64,000 bases of DNA from contig CAVPRI010000001.1 of the NCBI GenBank assembly GCA_963707835.1, positions 1,302,001-1,366,000 of the forward strand, given 5' to 3'. The stretch comes from Bog-473 sp963707835 (lineage in GTDB: Bacteria; Actinomycetota; Acidimicrobiia; Acidimicrobiales; RAAP-2). Positions 27,335-37,175 of the stretch are shown piece after piece (the stretch's first letter is position 1; each line of letters starts with the position of its first letter). Position numbers and translations under genes: made by a program. The notes under the pieces were generated by a model. The model did not search any database and had not been told where the DNA came from. It saw only the letters and a list, made by a program, of their open reading frames with translations.

Positions 27335-29548
27335 GTGAAGCAAGTGGCACAGAACTACCGCTCAGGGGCGCTCGCCGTCATAGACGCGCCGGCTCCCTCG
27401 TGCGCACCCGGAGGTGTCCTCGTCCGCTCGCTCTACTCTCTGATCTCCACTGGGACGGAGTTGATGAAGGTGGGGGAGTCCAAGCTGTCACTGGTCGGCA
27501 AGGCTCGCGCTCGGCCTGACCAGGTGAAGAAGGTGCTGGCGAACGTCCAGCAGCAGGGCGCGCTCACCACGTACAAGAAGGCCATGGACCGTTTGGATTC
27601 CTATTCACCGCTCGGTTACTCGCTGGCGGGCGTGGTGCAAGAGGTCGGCCGAGGGGCTGAGGAGTTCGCGGTCGGCCAGCTCGTGGCGTGTGCTGGGAAC
27701 GAATTCGCCCTGCACGCGGAACTCAACTGGGTACCGACCAATCTCTGCGTGGCCGTGCCGGATGGAGTGTCGCCACAGCTCGCTGCCTTCGCCACGGTGG
27801 GGTCCATCGCGCTGCAGGGTGTTCGTCAAGGCAATGTCCAGATCGGCGACACAGCATGTGTGATCGGCCTGGGCTTGGTCGGGCAGTTGGTAGTCCAGCT
27901 GCTGGTGGCCTCCGGAGTGCTGGTCGTGGGTATCGACCCCAATGAGGAGCGGTGCCGCCTGGCGGAGAAGTCAGGCGCCCTGCTGTGCAGGCCGCCTGAC
28001 GATGATGGTTCCGCCGCGGTGGAGCAGACCGTGCTGAAGGCTTCCGGAGCGATCGGGGCCGACCGGGTCTTCCTCGTGTCGGGCGGCACATCGAACCAGC
28101 CGGTCGAGCTGGCGGCACGCATGGCGCGTGACCGAGCAACGATCGTCGACATCGGCAAGTGCAAGCTTGACCTGCCGTGGAACGAGTACTACGAGAAGGA
28201 ACTCGAGTTTCGATTTTCCCGCTCGTACGGGCCAGGCCGCTACGATCCCAAGTACGAACTCGACGGAGTCGACTACCCGGTGGGCTACGTGCGCTGGACC
28301 GAGCGCCGCAATCTCCACTGCTTCGTCAACGCGGTGGCGAGGAAAGAGGTCGATCCCGAACCGCTCATCGCTGGGATCTTCCCTCTTGAGGATGCTCCGA
28401 ATGTCTACGAGCAGATGAGTTCCGGCGTCTTGCAGGGAGTGGGATTCCTCTTCGAGTATGCGGCGGGAGGCGGGGAGAGTCCTGATGCCCTGCCGGGCGC
28501 CGGAGTCGATGCGCACTCCAGCTCCGGTCGGTCGGTCGTCGGTGGACAAGCTCGTTCCGTCCCGAGCCGGCGAAATGGGCGCCGGAGCGGCGTCGGGATC
28601 GGGTTTATCGGAGCCGGCAACTACGCAACGTCAATGCTTCTTCCCCACCTCGTAGAGCTACCGGGGATCGAACTGACTCGCGTTGCCACCCGCCGCTCGC
28701 TCTCGGCTGTCAACGCGCAGCGCAAATTCCAGTTTCGTGATGCCGTCACGGATCCGGCAGCCATCTTTGACGACGACTCCATTGACGCAGTCTTCATCGT
28801 CACGAGACACAGTGCGCATGCCGACCTGACCTGCCGCGCCCTGGAGGCAGGCAAAGCCGTGTTCGTCGAAAAGCCACTGGCTCTCACGAATGAGGAACTC
28901 GAGCATATCCTGGCCACGGTCGACGAGACCGGCAACGACAGGATCATGGTTGGTTTCAATCGACGATTCTCTCCGCTTCTCGTGGAGATGCGGTCACGTT
29001 TCGGCAAGTCAGCCGAGCCAACGAATGCCCGGTATGTGGTCAACGCAGGCCGTCTGGCCTCGGACAGCTGGTATCGGGACACGAAGCTCGAGGGCTCGCG
29101 CTTCGCTGGAGAAGGCGGGCACTTCGTCGACACCATGAGCTGGTGGATGGGGAGCGATCCAGTCGAGACGACCATGCTGACGGGTGGAAGTGCCGACGAG
29201 GTGCACCTCAGTCTCCGCTACGGCGATGGATCACTGGCGACCATTGCCTATCTGACCAGTATGCATCGTCGCTTCCCCAAGGAAACCTTGGAGGTGTCCA
29301 GCGCGGGGCGCACCGCGAGGCTCGATAATTTCAAGCGCACCACGGTGTGGGCGGGGAAGCGTGCTCGAGTTCGACGGCACCTCGGGGCCCCGGACAAGGG
29401 TCAAGCTGCCGAAATCAAGGCTTTTGTCGAATGTGTGCGGACCGGGAAGCCGATGCCCATCTCCCTCGACTCGCTGGCGGCGACAACCCGCGCGACCTGC
29501 GCTGTACCGGCACCGCCGATCGCAAACACAATGGTGCAGCAACCATGA
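27335..29548 (+). CDS. Two-domain oxidoreductase: zinc-type alcohol dehydrogenase fused to Gfo/Idh/MocA
   Basis: About 737 aa from GTG 27335. The N-terminal medium-chain dehydrogenase half (residues about 1-380) has LISTGTELMKVGE, YSPLGYSLAGVVQEVGRG and a Rossmann loop in VIGLGLVGQLVVQLL. A Gly/Ser-rich linker leads to a Gfo/Idh/MocA domain from about residue 415: GIGFIGAGNYATSMLLPHL, AVFVEKPLALTNEEL and the catalytic-side segment GEGGHFVDTMSWWMG. Such fusions sit in EPS loci and are thought to oxidise and reduce one sugar intermediate in sequence. The substrate is unknown. Confidence 0.85.
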   Translation: MKQVAQNYRSGALAVIDAPAPSCAPGGVLVRSLYSLISTGTELMKVGESKLSLVGKARARPDQVKKVLANVQQQGALTTYKKAMDRLDSYSPLGYSLAGVVQEVGRGAEEFAVGQLVACAGNEFALHAELNWVPTNLCVAVPDGVSPQLAAFATVGSIALQGVRQGNVQIGDTACVIGLGLVGQLVVQLLVASGVLVVGIDPNEERCRLAEKSGALLCRPPDDDGSAAVEQTVLKASGAIGADRVFLVSGGTSNQPVELAARMARDRATIVDIGKCKLDLPWNEYYEKELEFRFSRSYGPGRYDPKYELDGVDYPVGYVRWTERRNLHCFVNAVARKEVDPEPLIAGIFPLEDAPNVYEQMSSGVLQGVGFLFEYAAGGGESPDALPGAGVDAHSSSGRSVVGGQARSVPSRRNGRRSGVGIGFIGAGNYATSMLLPHLVELPGIELTRVATRRSLSAVNAQRKFQFRDAVTDPAAIFDDDSIDAVFIVTRHSAHADLTCRALEAGKAVFVEKPLALTNEELEHILATVDETGNDRIMVGFNRRFSPLLVEMRSRFGKSAEPTNARYVVNAGRLASDSWYRDTKLEGSRFAGEGGHFVDTMSWWMGSDPVETTMLTGGSADEVHLSLRYGDGSLATIAYLTSMHRRFPKETLEVSSAGRTARLDNFKRTTVWAGKRARVRRHLGAPDKGQAAEIKAFVECVRTGKPMPISLDSLAATTRATCAVPAPPIANTMVQQP

Positions 29549-29591
29549 CGTCCGCCGCCTGCTCCGAAAGGGCGCCGGGCAACGCTGGATC

Positions 29592-31646
29592 ATGAACGCA
29601 GTTGAGCTCGAATGGCGTCTGCGGCGACTGTCGAAGATGTCGGCCTCCGAGGTGAGGTGGCGGATCTCCGACCAGGTGCGGCGCAGGCGGTGGTCGTCCC
29701 AGCAAATCAAACCAGAAATTCGCGCCCCAGTCCTGGGCCCGACATCCGTGCTCGGGGAAGGCGAGGAAGGCGGCGAAGGCGGCACCCTGGGATTCGGCCC
29801 GAGAGGGGACCTTTCGCCCCTTTGCCTCCGAGGACGTCCTACGGGGTGTTCCCGGCGACGCGCGGCAAGGGGTTCTTGCGGCGGCCGACGACATTCTGGC
29901 CGGTCGGTGGCACCTCCTGGGCACGTGGCGACGAAGACATGGTCAATCCGGATTGGTTCTTCGATCCGGTGACCGGAACGCGGGCTCCGCAAACCGACTA
30001 TTGCTTCAAGGTCAATCATCGGTCCGAAGACGTCACCGGGAATGTCAAGCAGGTGTGGGAGCTCTCGCGGATGCACCACCTCACGGTGCTCGCGGCAGCA
30101 TTCAGCCTTTCCGGCGACGAACGCTACGCCACGCGTACCGCCTCTCATCTCCGGACCTGGTGGGCTCAGAACCCGTTCCTCTCCGGCGTGCACTGGACGA
30201 GCGGCATCGAGATCGGGCTGAGGCTGATCAGCTGGGCCTGGGTACGACGACTGCTCGACGGGTGGGAGGGAGCCGCCGGACTCTTCGAGGACAACGAAGT
30301 GGCGTGTGCTCAGATCTGGTGGCATCAGCACTACCTCGCGTCCTTCCGCAGTCGGGGCTCGTCCGCAAATAATCACGTCATTGCCGAGGCGTCCGGCCTT
30401 CTCGTGGGTGCACTTGCATTTGACTGGTTCACGGAGAGCTGCCGTTGGGCTGAGGACGCCGCAGGAGTGCTCGAAGACGAGCTGAAGAGCAACACCTTTC
30501 CCAGCGGGGTCAATCGAGAGATGGCCTTCGACTACCACGGCTTCGTTGCCGAGCTAGTGGTTGTGGCGGCAGCCGAGGCGAGCTGGGCGGGCCGCCCTCT
30601 TTCGGAGGATCTCTGGACCCGGCTGTATGGCATGTTCGACGTCATTGCCGCGACCGCTGATGTGAATGTTCGCGGGGCCACGCTACGGCGACGGGGACAA
30701 CGGCACGGCTCTGGTTCTCGACCCGCCGGCCACCGAGCGGTGGTCTGGCCTCCTCGCCATCGGCGCGACTCTGTTCGACGCACCGGCATGGTGGCCGAAA
30801 GTAGGCCGGACTCTGGCAAGCACCGTTCTGGAATCGATGGTTGGCCGTCGCCCCTCTGCGGGTCCGGAGCACCGTCAGAGCCACTATGCCGATGCCGGCC
30901 TCACCGTTCTGCGCAGTTCGCCGTCCGATGGTGAGGAGATATGGTGCCGATGCGACGCTGGTCCACACGGGTTCTTGTCGATTGCTGCCCACGCCCACGC
31001 CGACGCCCTGGCAGTCGAAGTCCGGTTCAACGGTGTCGATGTCCTCGCAGATCCGGGAACGTACTGTTACCACGGAGAACCGAGCTGGCGCCGCTATTTT
31101 CGATCGACTCTGGCCCACAACACCGTCGAGGTCGACGGATCGGATCAATCGACGCCGGGCGGCCCCTTCCTTTGGTCGCGCCAGGCTCAGAGCAGTTTGA
31201 TCGAGTTGGAGATCCCGCCGGGAGCTGACGCGGTCGCGTGGTCCGCAGAGCACGACGGCTATGGGGTGCTCAACCCCCCCCTAAGCCACCGCCGATCCGT
31301 CCGTCTGGTGAGTGGACGACGGCAGCTCGAAATTGTCGACCACCTCGAGACGACGGGGGAGCACGGTCTGCGGCTGGCGTTTCACTTCGGCCCCGACATC
31401 GACGCCCGGCTTCTCGGGCAGAATGCGGAGCTGACCTGGACGGATGGCCCTTCGACGCGGTGCGCCACCCTCTCCCTGCCGATCGGATTGTCGTGGTCAC
31501 TCCACAAGGGAGAGACCGAGCCCATACTCGGATGGTATTCCCCAAGCTTCGGTGCCAAGCAGCCGGCGTGGGCGCTCGTCGGACAGGGAACGTGCAGTGG
31601 TGGTGGCCTGGACACGCACACAACCGTGCTCCAATTTCGGGCATGA
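29592..31646 (+). pseudogene. Heparinase II/III-like protein, several frame interruptions
   Basis: One protein of about 680 aa can be pieced together. The N-terminus is MNAVELEWRLRRLSKMS (ATG 29592). After a switch near 29808 comes RPFASEDVLRGVPGD and AADDILAGRWHLLGTW. A second switch near 29930 gives DMVNPDWFFDPVTGT through NVKQVWELSRMHHL, GIEIGLRLISWAW and FDYHGFVAEL. A third, at the GGGG run near 30675, gives PRYGDGDNG, then the heparinase II/III core with SIAAHAHADALAVEV, DPGTYCYHGEP and RSTLAHNTVEVDG. The family cleaves uronic-acid polymers, so it may trim or recycle this EPS. Extra bases in G-runs explain at least two breaks. Confidence 0.8.
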
Positions 31647-31757
31647 GACTCACCAACCCCGCCCTGCCTGCACCGGGACGTTCGACCAGGTGCCCAAGTA
31701 TCTGTTCCTCTCTGGCCTGCTCTAAGAGAAGGTGAGGCACCCAGTGAGAACGGTCTA

Positions 31758-32969
31758 ATGGCCCTCCGCGCGGAAACCACCCGCCCTCCGGACTCGGTCC
31801 ACTCCGGAAAGGGAAACGCCCAGACTCACCTGCGCATGGCTCTGAACTTGCTGACGGACGACCCAAGCCAGCCGTCCGGGGCCCATTGGTGCTGGACGCG
31901 GATCGTGCCCGCCATGGCCAACCGATTGCTCCCGGGTGAGGAGCTTCATCTGATGCTCAGCCCGTCGGCGCGGCACTACTTCCCGGAGGACGGGGAATCC
32001 GTTCGCTGCCTCACGTTTCCATGGTCGAACGAGCATCGGCTTCTTCGAACGGCGAGCGAACACCTCTTCACTCCGTTTCGACTACCTCTCCGTCATATCG
32101 ACTTGCTCAGTACCGCAATCGCCCCTGTGGTGAAGTCCACACGCTCGCTGGTGATCCACATGAAGACGATGCACACGTTCACGGTTCCCGAGACCGTGGG
32201 CATCGGTCCTCGAATCTACCGTCGATTGAACTATCAACGTTCGGTCGCTCGTGCTGACGCGGTCGTCGTCAATTCCAATAGTCTGCGCGCCGAGGTCGAC
32301 CAGCATCTTCAGGTCGATCCTCGAAAGGTGAGCCTGATCTACGAGGCAGTCGACCACGAGATCTTCAATCCAGGCGATCGTGGCGCGGCTCGGGCACGCG
32401 TGGCCGCGTTCGGGATTTCTCGGCCATTCGTGCTATTCGTATCGTCCTTGTGGCGCTACAAAAACGCTGATGGCTTGCTGCGTGCGTGGCGGCTGATCCG
32501 GCCCGAGCTTGCTGGCCGTCAGCTCGTCATTCTCGGAGCCGGACGTGACCAAAAGTACTCTGCTGAGCTCCACCAGCTGGCCGCCGAGCTCGGAATCTCG
32601 GCCGACGTGGTCTTTGCCGGCGGCGTGCCGAACGAAGAGACCGTCCACTTCTACCGTGCGGCTGATCTCTTGGTGTACCCCTCGTTCAACGAGACATTCG
32701 GGCTGCCAATCCTCGAGGCGATGGCATGTGCATGCCCGGTCGTCACATCCAACGTGAGTTCCATGCCGGAGATCGCCGGCGGTGCCGCCATTCTGACGAA
32801 TCCACACGATCCCAACGCCATTGCCCGGTCGATCCTGCAGGCGATCGGTTCTGAGGTAACCAGGCTTCGAGCAGATGGGCTTCGTCAGGCCCAGAAATTC
32901 ACCTGGGGTGCAACCGCTGAGGCGACATTGAACACCTATCGCCAGGCCGCCGAGCAACGCCTGAGATAG
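31758..32969 (+). CDS. Glycosyltransferase family 4
   Basis: A 403-aa GT-B enzyme. The donor-binding half is clear: PFVLFVSSLWRYKNADGLL, LVILGAGRDQKY, VVFAGGVPNEETVHFYRAA and the acidic motif NETFGLPILEAMACACPVV with its conserved Glu residues. The N-terminal half (LNLLTDDPSQPSGAHW) is the variable acceptor domain. It would add another sugar to the repeat unit. It ends 5 bases from the stop of the convergent flippase gene. Confidence 0.88.
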   Translation: MALRAETTRPPDSVHSGKGNAQTHLRMALNLLTDDPSQPSGAHWCWTRIVPAMANRLLPGEELHLMLSPSARHYFPEDGESVRCLTFPWSNEHRLLRTASEHLFTPFRLPLRHIDLLSTAIAPVVKSTRSLVIHMKTMHTFTVPETVGIGPRIYRRLNYQRSVARADAVVVNSNSLRAEVDQHLQVDPRKVSLIYEAVDHEIFNPGDRGAARARVAAFGISRPFVLFVSSLWRYKNADGLLRAWRLIRPELAGRQLVILGAGRDQKYSAELHQLAAELGISADVVFAGGVPNEETVHFYRAADLLVYPSFNETFGLPILEAMACACPVVTSNVSSMPEIAGGAAILTNPHDPNAIARSILQAIGSEVTRLRADGLRQAQKFTWGATAEATLNTYRQAAEQRLR

Positions 32970-32974
32970 GGATC

Positions 32975-34411
32975 CTACCGACGGCCGTGTGGCGATTCGC
33001 TCCGCGGTCTCCAGGCCGGAGTTTCGGGCGAAAGGGCGAGTAAATGCCTGGTATTCCTGACCAGTCTGTTTCGAACTGCTTCTGCGAGGGTTTGCCGCTG
33101 TGAGCCCTCCTCTGAGCGGCGAGCCCATGATTGCAACATGATGATTGCGGCCGTGGAGAGGGCGACGGTCACCACGTATGCTGCGGCGGCGCCTGTGACT
33201 CCGTAGGCGACGGCGAGCACACTCACCGCCACGACGGCGAAAGCCATCTTCGCCAGCTGGAGAACAAAGAGCGGCCGGACCCGACGTGTCGCGGTCAAGG
33301 TGATGATGGGCCCGACGGCAAGGGCGGAGAGGACAACCGAGACTGCAAACAGCCTGGCACACGGGGCGTACTTGACGAACTCGGGGCCGTACAGCAGTTT
33401 CATGAGCGCGGGGGCTGCGAGAAAGATGGCGATGCCGCATGCGACAGAAGCGGTGAGCCCGGCCCCCGTGACGAAACGTGACACCTTCATCATCCCCGTC
33501 CAGCCGCGCTCGGCAAGCTGCTTGGTCGCCTCCGGGAGCCCGAAGCTGCCGCTGGCATTTATCACCAGTGTCGTCGGGCCGGCCACGAGTCCCTGCGCTG
33601 CCTTCAGGCCCCCGAGGGCCGCCGGGCCCAAAAGAACGCCGGCGAGAATGAGGTAGAGCTGACTCGCCCCCCAGCTGGCAGCACGCTCGCTGGCCAACCA
33701 CTGACTGGTGGGCCAGCGAGACCACAGAAATGCTGCTCCGCCGCGTACTGAAGGGCGTACCGAGAATTGCCGGAGACCGTATATTGCGGCAACTGTCGCG
33801 CCAATGCCCCAGGCTGCGACGACGGCGAAGACCGAATGGAGGTCGGCCAGGAACACCACGCCGAACGCCAAGGCCTGGACGGCGTTGAAAAGGAGGTCGT
33901 TCATGAGCGACTTCTTCGGCTTCCCCTGCATGAATCCGATCCATCGCCAGTAATCCTGCAGATCGAGCATGACTACCCATGGGGCCACCGAAAGCAGGCC
34001 CACACCAAAGGTATGTTGACCGACCACGAGGAGGGCCGAGCCTACGGCAGCAATGATGCAGGCGGCCATCACGCCGAGCGTCACATCGGCCCCAAACCCG
34101 CGCCGGACGAACTCATCCTTCTCGTCCCCACGCATGTCACCCATGATGGCCATTGGATCGGTGATCAATGACCGATGGAGAGTCGTCAATAGGATCCAGA
34201 CCGTGTACGCCAGGGCGAACGCTCCGAGCCCAGTCGGACCGCTGATTCGCGCCACGACGATCCCCACCGCAAAATTCGATCCCGACGCCACGCACTGGTC
34301 CGCCATGGTCACCGTTGCGCGGCTTGCCGCGCTACCGCGGCGGGGCCATCGGGTTCCAAAAAGGGTGGCGGACATGGTCGTTATCTGCCTGGGTCTGAGC
34401 GAGCAAGACAC
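32975..34411 (-). CDS. Wzx-type oligosaccharide flippase
   Basis: About 478 aa of alternating hydrophobic helices (roughly 12), such as LGVMAACIIAAVGSALLVVG and LFAVSVVLSALAVGPIITL, as in MATE/MOP flippases. It would move lipid-linked repeat units across the membrane for the Wzz and Wzy proteins encoded nearby. ATG 34411 and ATG 34375 are both plausible starts. The C-terminal tail of about 40 aa is basic and cytoplasmic. Confidence 0.83.
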   Translation of the reverse strand: MSCSLRPRQITTMSATLFGTRWPRRGSAASRATVTMADQCVASGSNFAVGIVVARISGPTGLGAFALAYTVWILLTTLHRSLITDPMAIMGDMRGDEKDEFVRRGFGADVTLGVMAACIIAAVGSALLVVGQHTFGVGLLSVAPWVVMLDLQDYWRWIGFMQGKPKKSLMNDLLFNAVQALAFGVVFLADLHSVFAVVAAWGIGATVAAIYGLRQFSVRPSVRGGAAFLWSRWPTSQWLASERAASWGASQLYLILAGVLLGPAALGGLKAAQGLVAGPTTLVINASGSFGLPEATKQLAERGWTGMMKVSRFVTGAGLTASVACGIAIFLAAPALMKLLYGPEFVKYAPCARLFAVSVVLSALAVGPIITLTATRRVRPLFVLQLAKMAFAVVAVSVLAVAYGVTGAAAAYVVTVALSTAAIIMLQSWARRSEEGSQRQTLAEAVRNRLVRNTRHLLALSPETPAWRPRSESPHGRR

Positions 34412-34667
34412 TCGCTGGCATGCGTGCGCGTCATGGGGGTTTCAGGCGAAAGGTCCATGAGGAACAACCCTCCAGATTTAGAGCGCGGGGTCAGCACGCA
34501 AATACAGCAAGCGAGAGCATTCCTGAAAGTTATGAACGCTCAATCCCTGGCCAAGAGGGGATTCGCGATGTTCCCGGGAAAGCGCCCGACACGGTCGTAT
34601 CTTCTCTCGTTCCCAGAACTCCATAGAGCAGCCGATCCGGGCTCGTCAGACAATTTTCCGGGACCAC

Positions 34668-35435
34668 ATGTCAGTGCTCAAGAGCGACCACCAGGAGACT
34701 ATCCAAGGACCCATGCCCTCCGGCCGGTCGTCGCTGGTCAAATCAAGGATCTCCGTCGTCGTGGTCGCGGCCGAACAGCTCTTGGCCTTCGGGTTGGCCC
34801 GTCTTCTCGGCGAGGACGATTCCCTCAACGTCGTCGGCGTCTCTGACGGTGGGTCGGATGTGCTGGGGCTCTGTCTCGCCAGCTCCGTTGACGTTGTCCT
34901 GATCGATCTGGAACTCACACGAGTCAGCGGATTAGAACTTGTTCGGTTGCTTGCCGCAGAGTGTCCAGCCGCCCGACCTCTGGTGTTGACGTCCAAACCC
35001 GATTGGCACGTGCGGGCTGCCATGGTGGCGGGAGCTGCGGGTGTCCTCTTGAAGGACACATCCCCCGAGGCGACCAGGGCCGCAGTCGTGTCCGTCCATC
35101 TGGGGGATCAGATTCTCTGCAGCGAGGCAGCCCGATGGGTCCTGGGCGAGGACCCGTTCGCTCATTTGACCCAACGGGAGTCGGATGTGCTGCGAATCAT
35201 GGCTCAAGGTGCCAACAACGCGGAGATCGCCCGCCAGCTGCATCTTGGGGAGAAGACCGTGCGGAACTACGTGAGTCGCCTGTATCGCAAGCTTGAACTG
35301 AATAACCGGGCACAATTTGCCACCTACTTGGCCCTGGCCGACCCTTCCCCTCGGGTCAGCCCGACTGAGGCCGGCTCGGCCCCAAAGGCCTCGGTCGCCC
35401 TGGCGGAGCCTCACACGGCAACAGATCGGCGATGA
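34668..35435 (+). CDS. LuxR-family response regulator with atypical receiver
   Basis: A 255-aa protein; ATG 34668 is used, but ATG 34713 is possible. The receiver begins SRISVVVVAAEQLLAFGL, where the usual Asp-Asp pocket is Ala-Glu. The phospho-site Asp in VDVVLIDLELTRVSGLEL and the Lys in AAGVLLKDTSPE are kept. The helix-turn-helix is canonical (LTQRESDVLRIMAQGANNAEI, EKTVRNYVSRLYRKLEL). It lies just before the two copolymerase genes and could control them. Confidence 0.85.
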   Translation: MSVLKSDHQETIQGPMPSGRSSLVKSRISVVVVAAEQLLAFGLARLLGEDDSLNVVGVSDGGSDVLGLCLASSVDVVLIDLELTRVSGLELVRLLAAECPAARPLVLTSKPDWHVRAAMVAGAAGVLLKDTSPEATRAAVVSVHLGDQILCSEAARWVLGEDPFAHLTQRESDVLRIMAQGANNAEIARQLHLGEKTVRNYVSRLYRKLELNNRAQFATYLALADPSPRVSPTEAGSAPKASVALAEPHTATDRR

Positions 35436-35627
35436 GCGGCCCGCGCCGCACGAATCTCTGCCTGCCGGACCGGTCGAGGTCATGAATCGGGGAGTTGCGA
35501 GAACATCGAGCGTGGTCCCAACTTCTGGCGGGTCTGGGGCCGCAACCGATGTATCAGAGGTCGTGCCTTTGACTCCCTCTTACCGGGTGCATGGCCCGCA
35601 ATCGCGACGCCGAGGAGGGCGCTCGAA

Positions 35628-37175
35628 TTGTCTGAGCAGACGTTGGATTTGAGGCGCGTGCTCTGGCTCTTGCGCCGCCACCGAGGGACAGTTGTCGCGT
35701 GCGTTCTGGTCGGCGCACTGACACCGGTGATGGTCATGCTGCTACGCCCGTCCTCGTACGCCGCGACTTCGCTCGTCCTCGTGCCAACTTCCACGAGCAA
35801 TGGCTCCTCGGCTACGTCCGCTGGAGGCTCGGCCAACAGCAACGTCACCGACAGCGCGATTGCAGAGAGCGCATCCGTTCTGAACGAGGCAGCATCGAGG
35901 ATGGCTCCTCACATCACACTCCAGGAAGCCCAGAGCCGCGTGAGCGCTTCCGCAGTTGGGACGAACATCGTGCAGATCACGGCGACAGGTCCCTCCCCCC
36001 GAGCGGCTGAGGCCTTGTCCAACGCGGTGGCCGACCGTCTCGTCGTGTTCGTAACGTCATCTGACGTGTCGAACGGATCGAGCGCTCTCGCTGGGCTTGA
36101 AGCGCAAGCTGCGGCGCTGACCAAGCAGGTAAACAAGTATTCGCAACAGGTGCAGCTCGAAGAGCGTGCAATCCAGTCGTACGGACCGGATTCACCCACT
36201 GGCCGATCAGACACGCAACTTCTGGGCTCGTTGACCACTGCTCAGTCGAACGCGTCACTGCTGCTGCAGAGCGTGAACAGCCAGATCGCCGCCGCGAAAC
36301 TCAGCAGCGCCGCCACCAATGGTGGTACCGAGGTCATTCAGCATGCGTCATCGACGACCAGCGCGTCGTTCGTGAGTCGCCTGCTGCCGGTTTTCGTCGG
36401 TGCTGTCCTCGGGCTCCTCATCGGGGGCGCGTACGTCCTCGTCCGACAGCGGAGATCAAACCTCACGACCCGCGACGAAATCGCCGCTGCCGCCGGCGTT
36501 CCTGTTGTGCTCTCCTCCTCAGTCGAGAATGTGAGTAGATCCTCGGATTGGCTGACTCTTCTGCGAAATCATCAACCGTCGCAGACTGAGCTGTGGAACG
36601 TCCGCAAGGCGCTCCGTTACTTGGATGGTCCCGAGGTGGCACGACGTGTCTTGACCGTCATCACCCTGGCTGATGACAGCGCGAGCATGGCTGCGGTCGC
36701 CCAAATTCGCGGTGGCTTCCGCTGCGATGGACATCTCAACCTCGCTGGTGCTCACCTCCGATGATTCCGGATCGCGCGGCCTCAGCGACGCCTCTGATCT
36801 TCTCACGGCCCGCAATCGAGCGGCACGGACCCGAACCTCCAGTTGTTCAGGGGTTCATCGCCGGTTGATGAGGCAGAGAGTGCACTCACGGTCATTTCGA
36901 TCGTGCTCAACCCGGATCAACCCACGCTCCCCGCATTTGTGGCGCGAGGTGCCGTGTTCGTGGCTCTCTCGGCTGGATTCGTGGGCTCCGAGCAGCTGGC
37001 CCGGGTGTTGATTGCGATCGGACAGGAAGGACTCTCCATCGAGGGACTGTTCGTCACGAATCCAATGAGCACCGACCGGACGGTTGGGTCGCTCGCCAAT
37101 ACGAATGAGCGAGTGACTCGAGTCTTGCGGTCACGCGCCTTGGAGCCTCGGAGTGGAAATGCGGATGTCCGGTGA
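35628..37175 (+). pseudogene. Wzz-like EPS chain-length protein with kinase-like tail, frame-interrupted
   Basis: Starts at TTG 35628 after a strong GAGGAGG site. The Wzz-like part has a first membrane helix (TVVACVLVGALTPVMVML), a coiled periplasmic segment and a second helix (LLPVFVGAVLGLLIGGAYVLV). The cytoplasmic tail follows the BY-kinase layout but shows no clear Walker A. The frame breaks near 36705 (to VASAAMDISTSLVLTSDD) and again near 36830 (to FRGSSPVDEAESALTVISIV), then runs to 37175, about 515 aa in all. The two shifts compensate. The stop overlaps the next start (GTGA). Confidence 0.78.
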
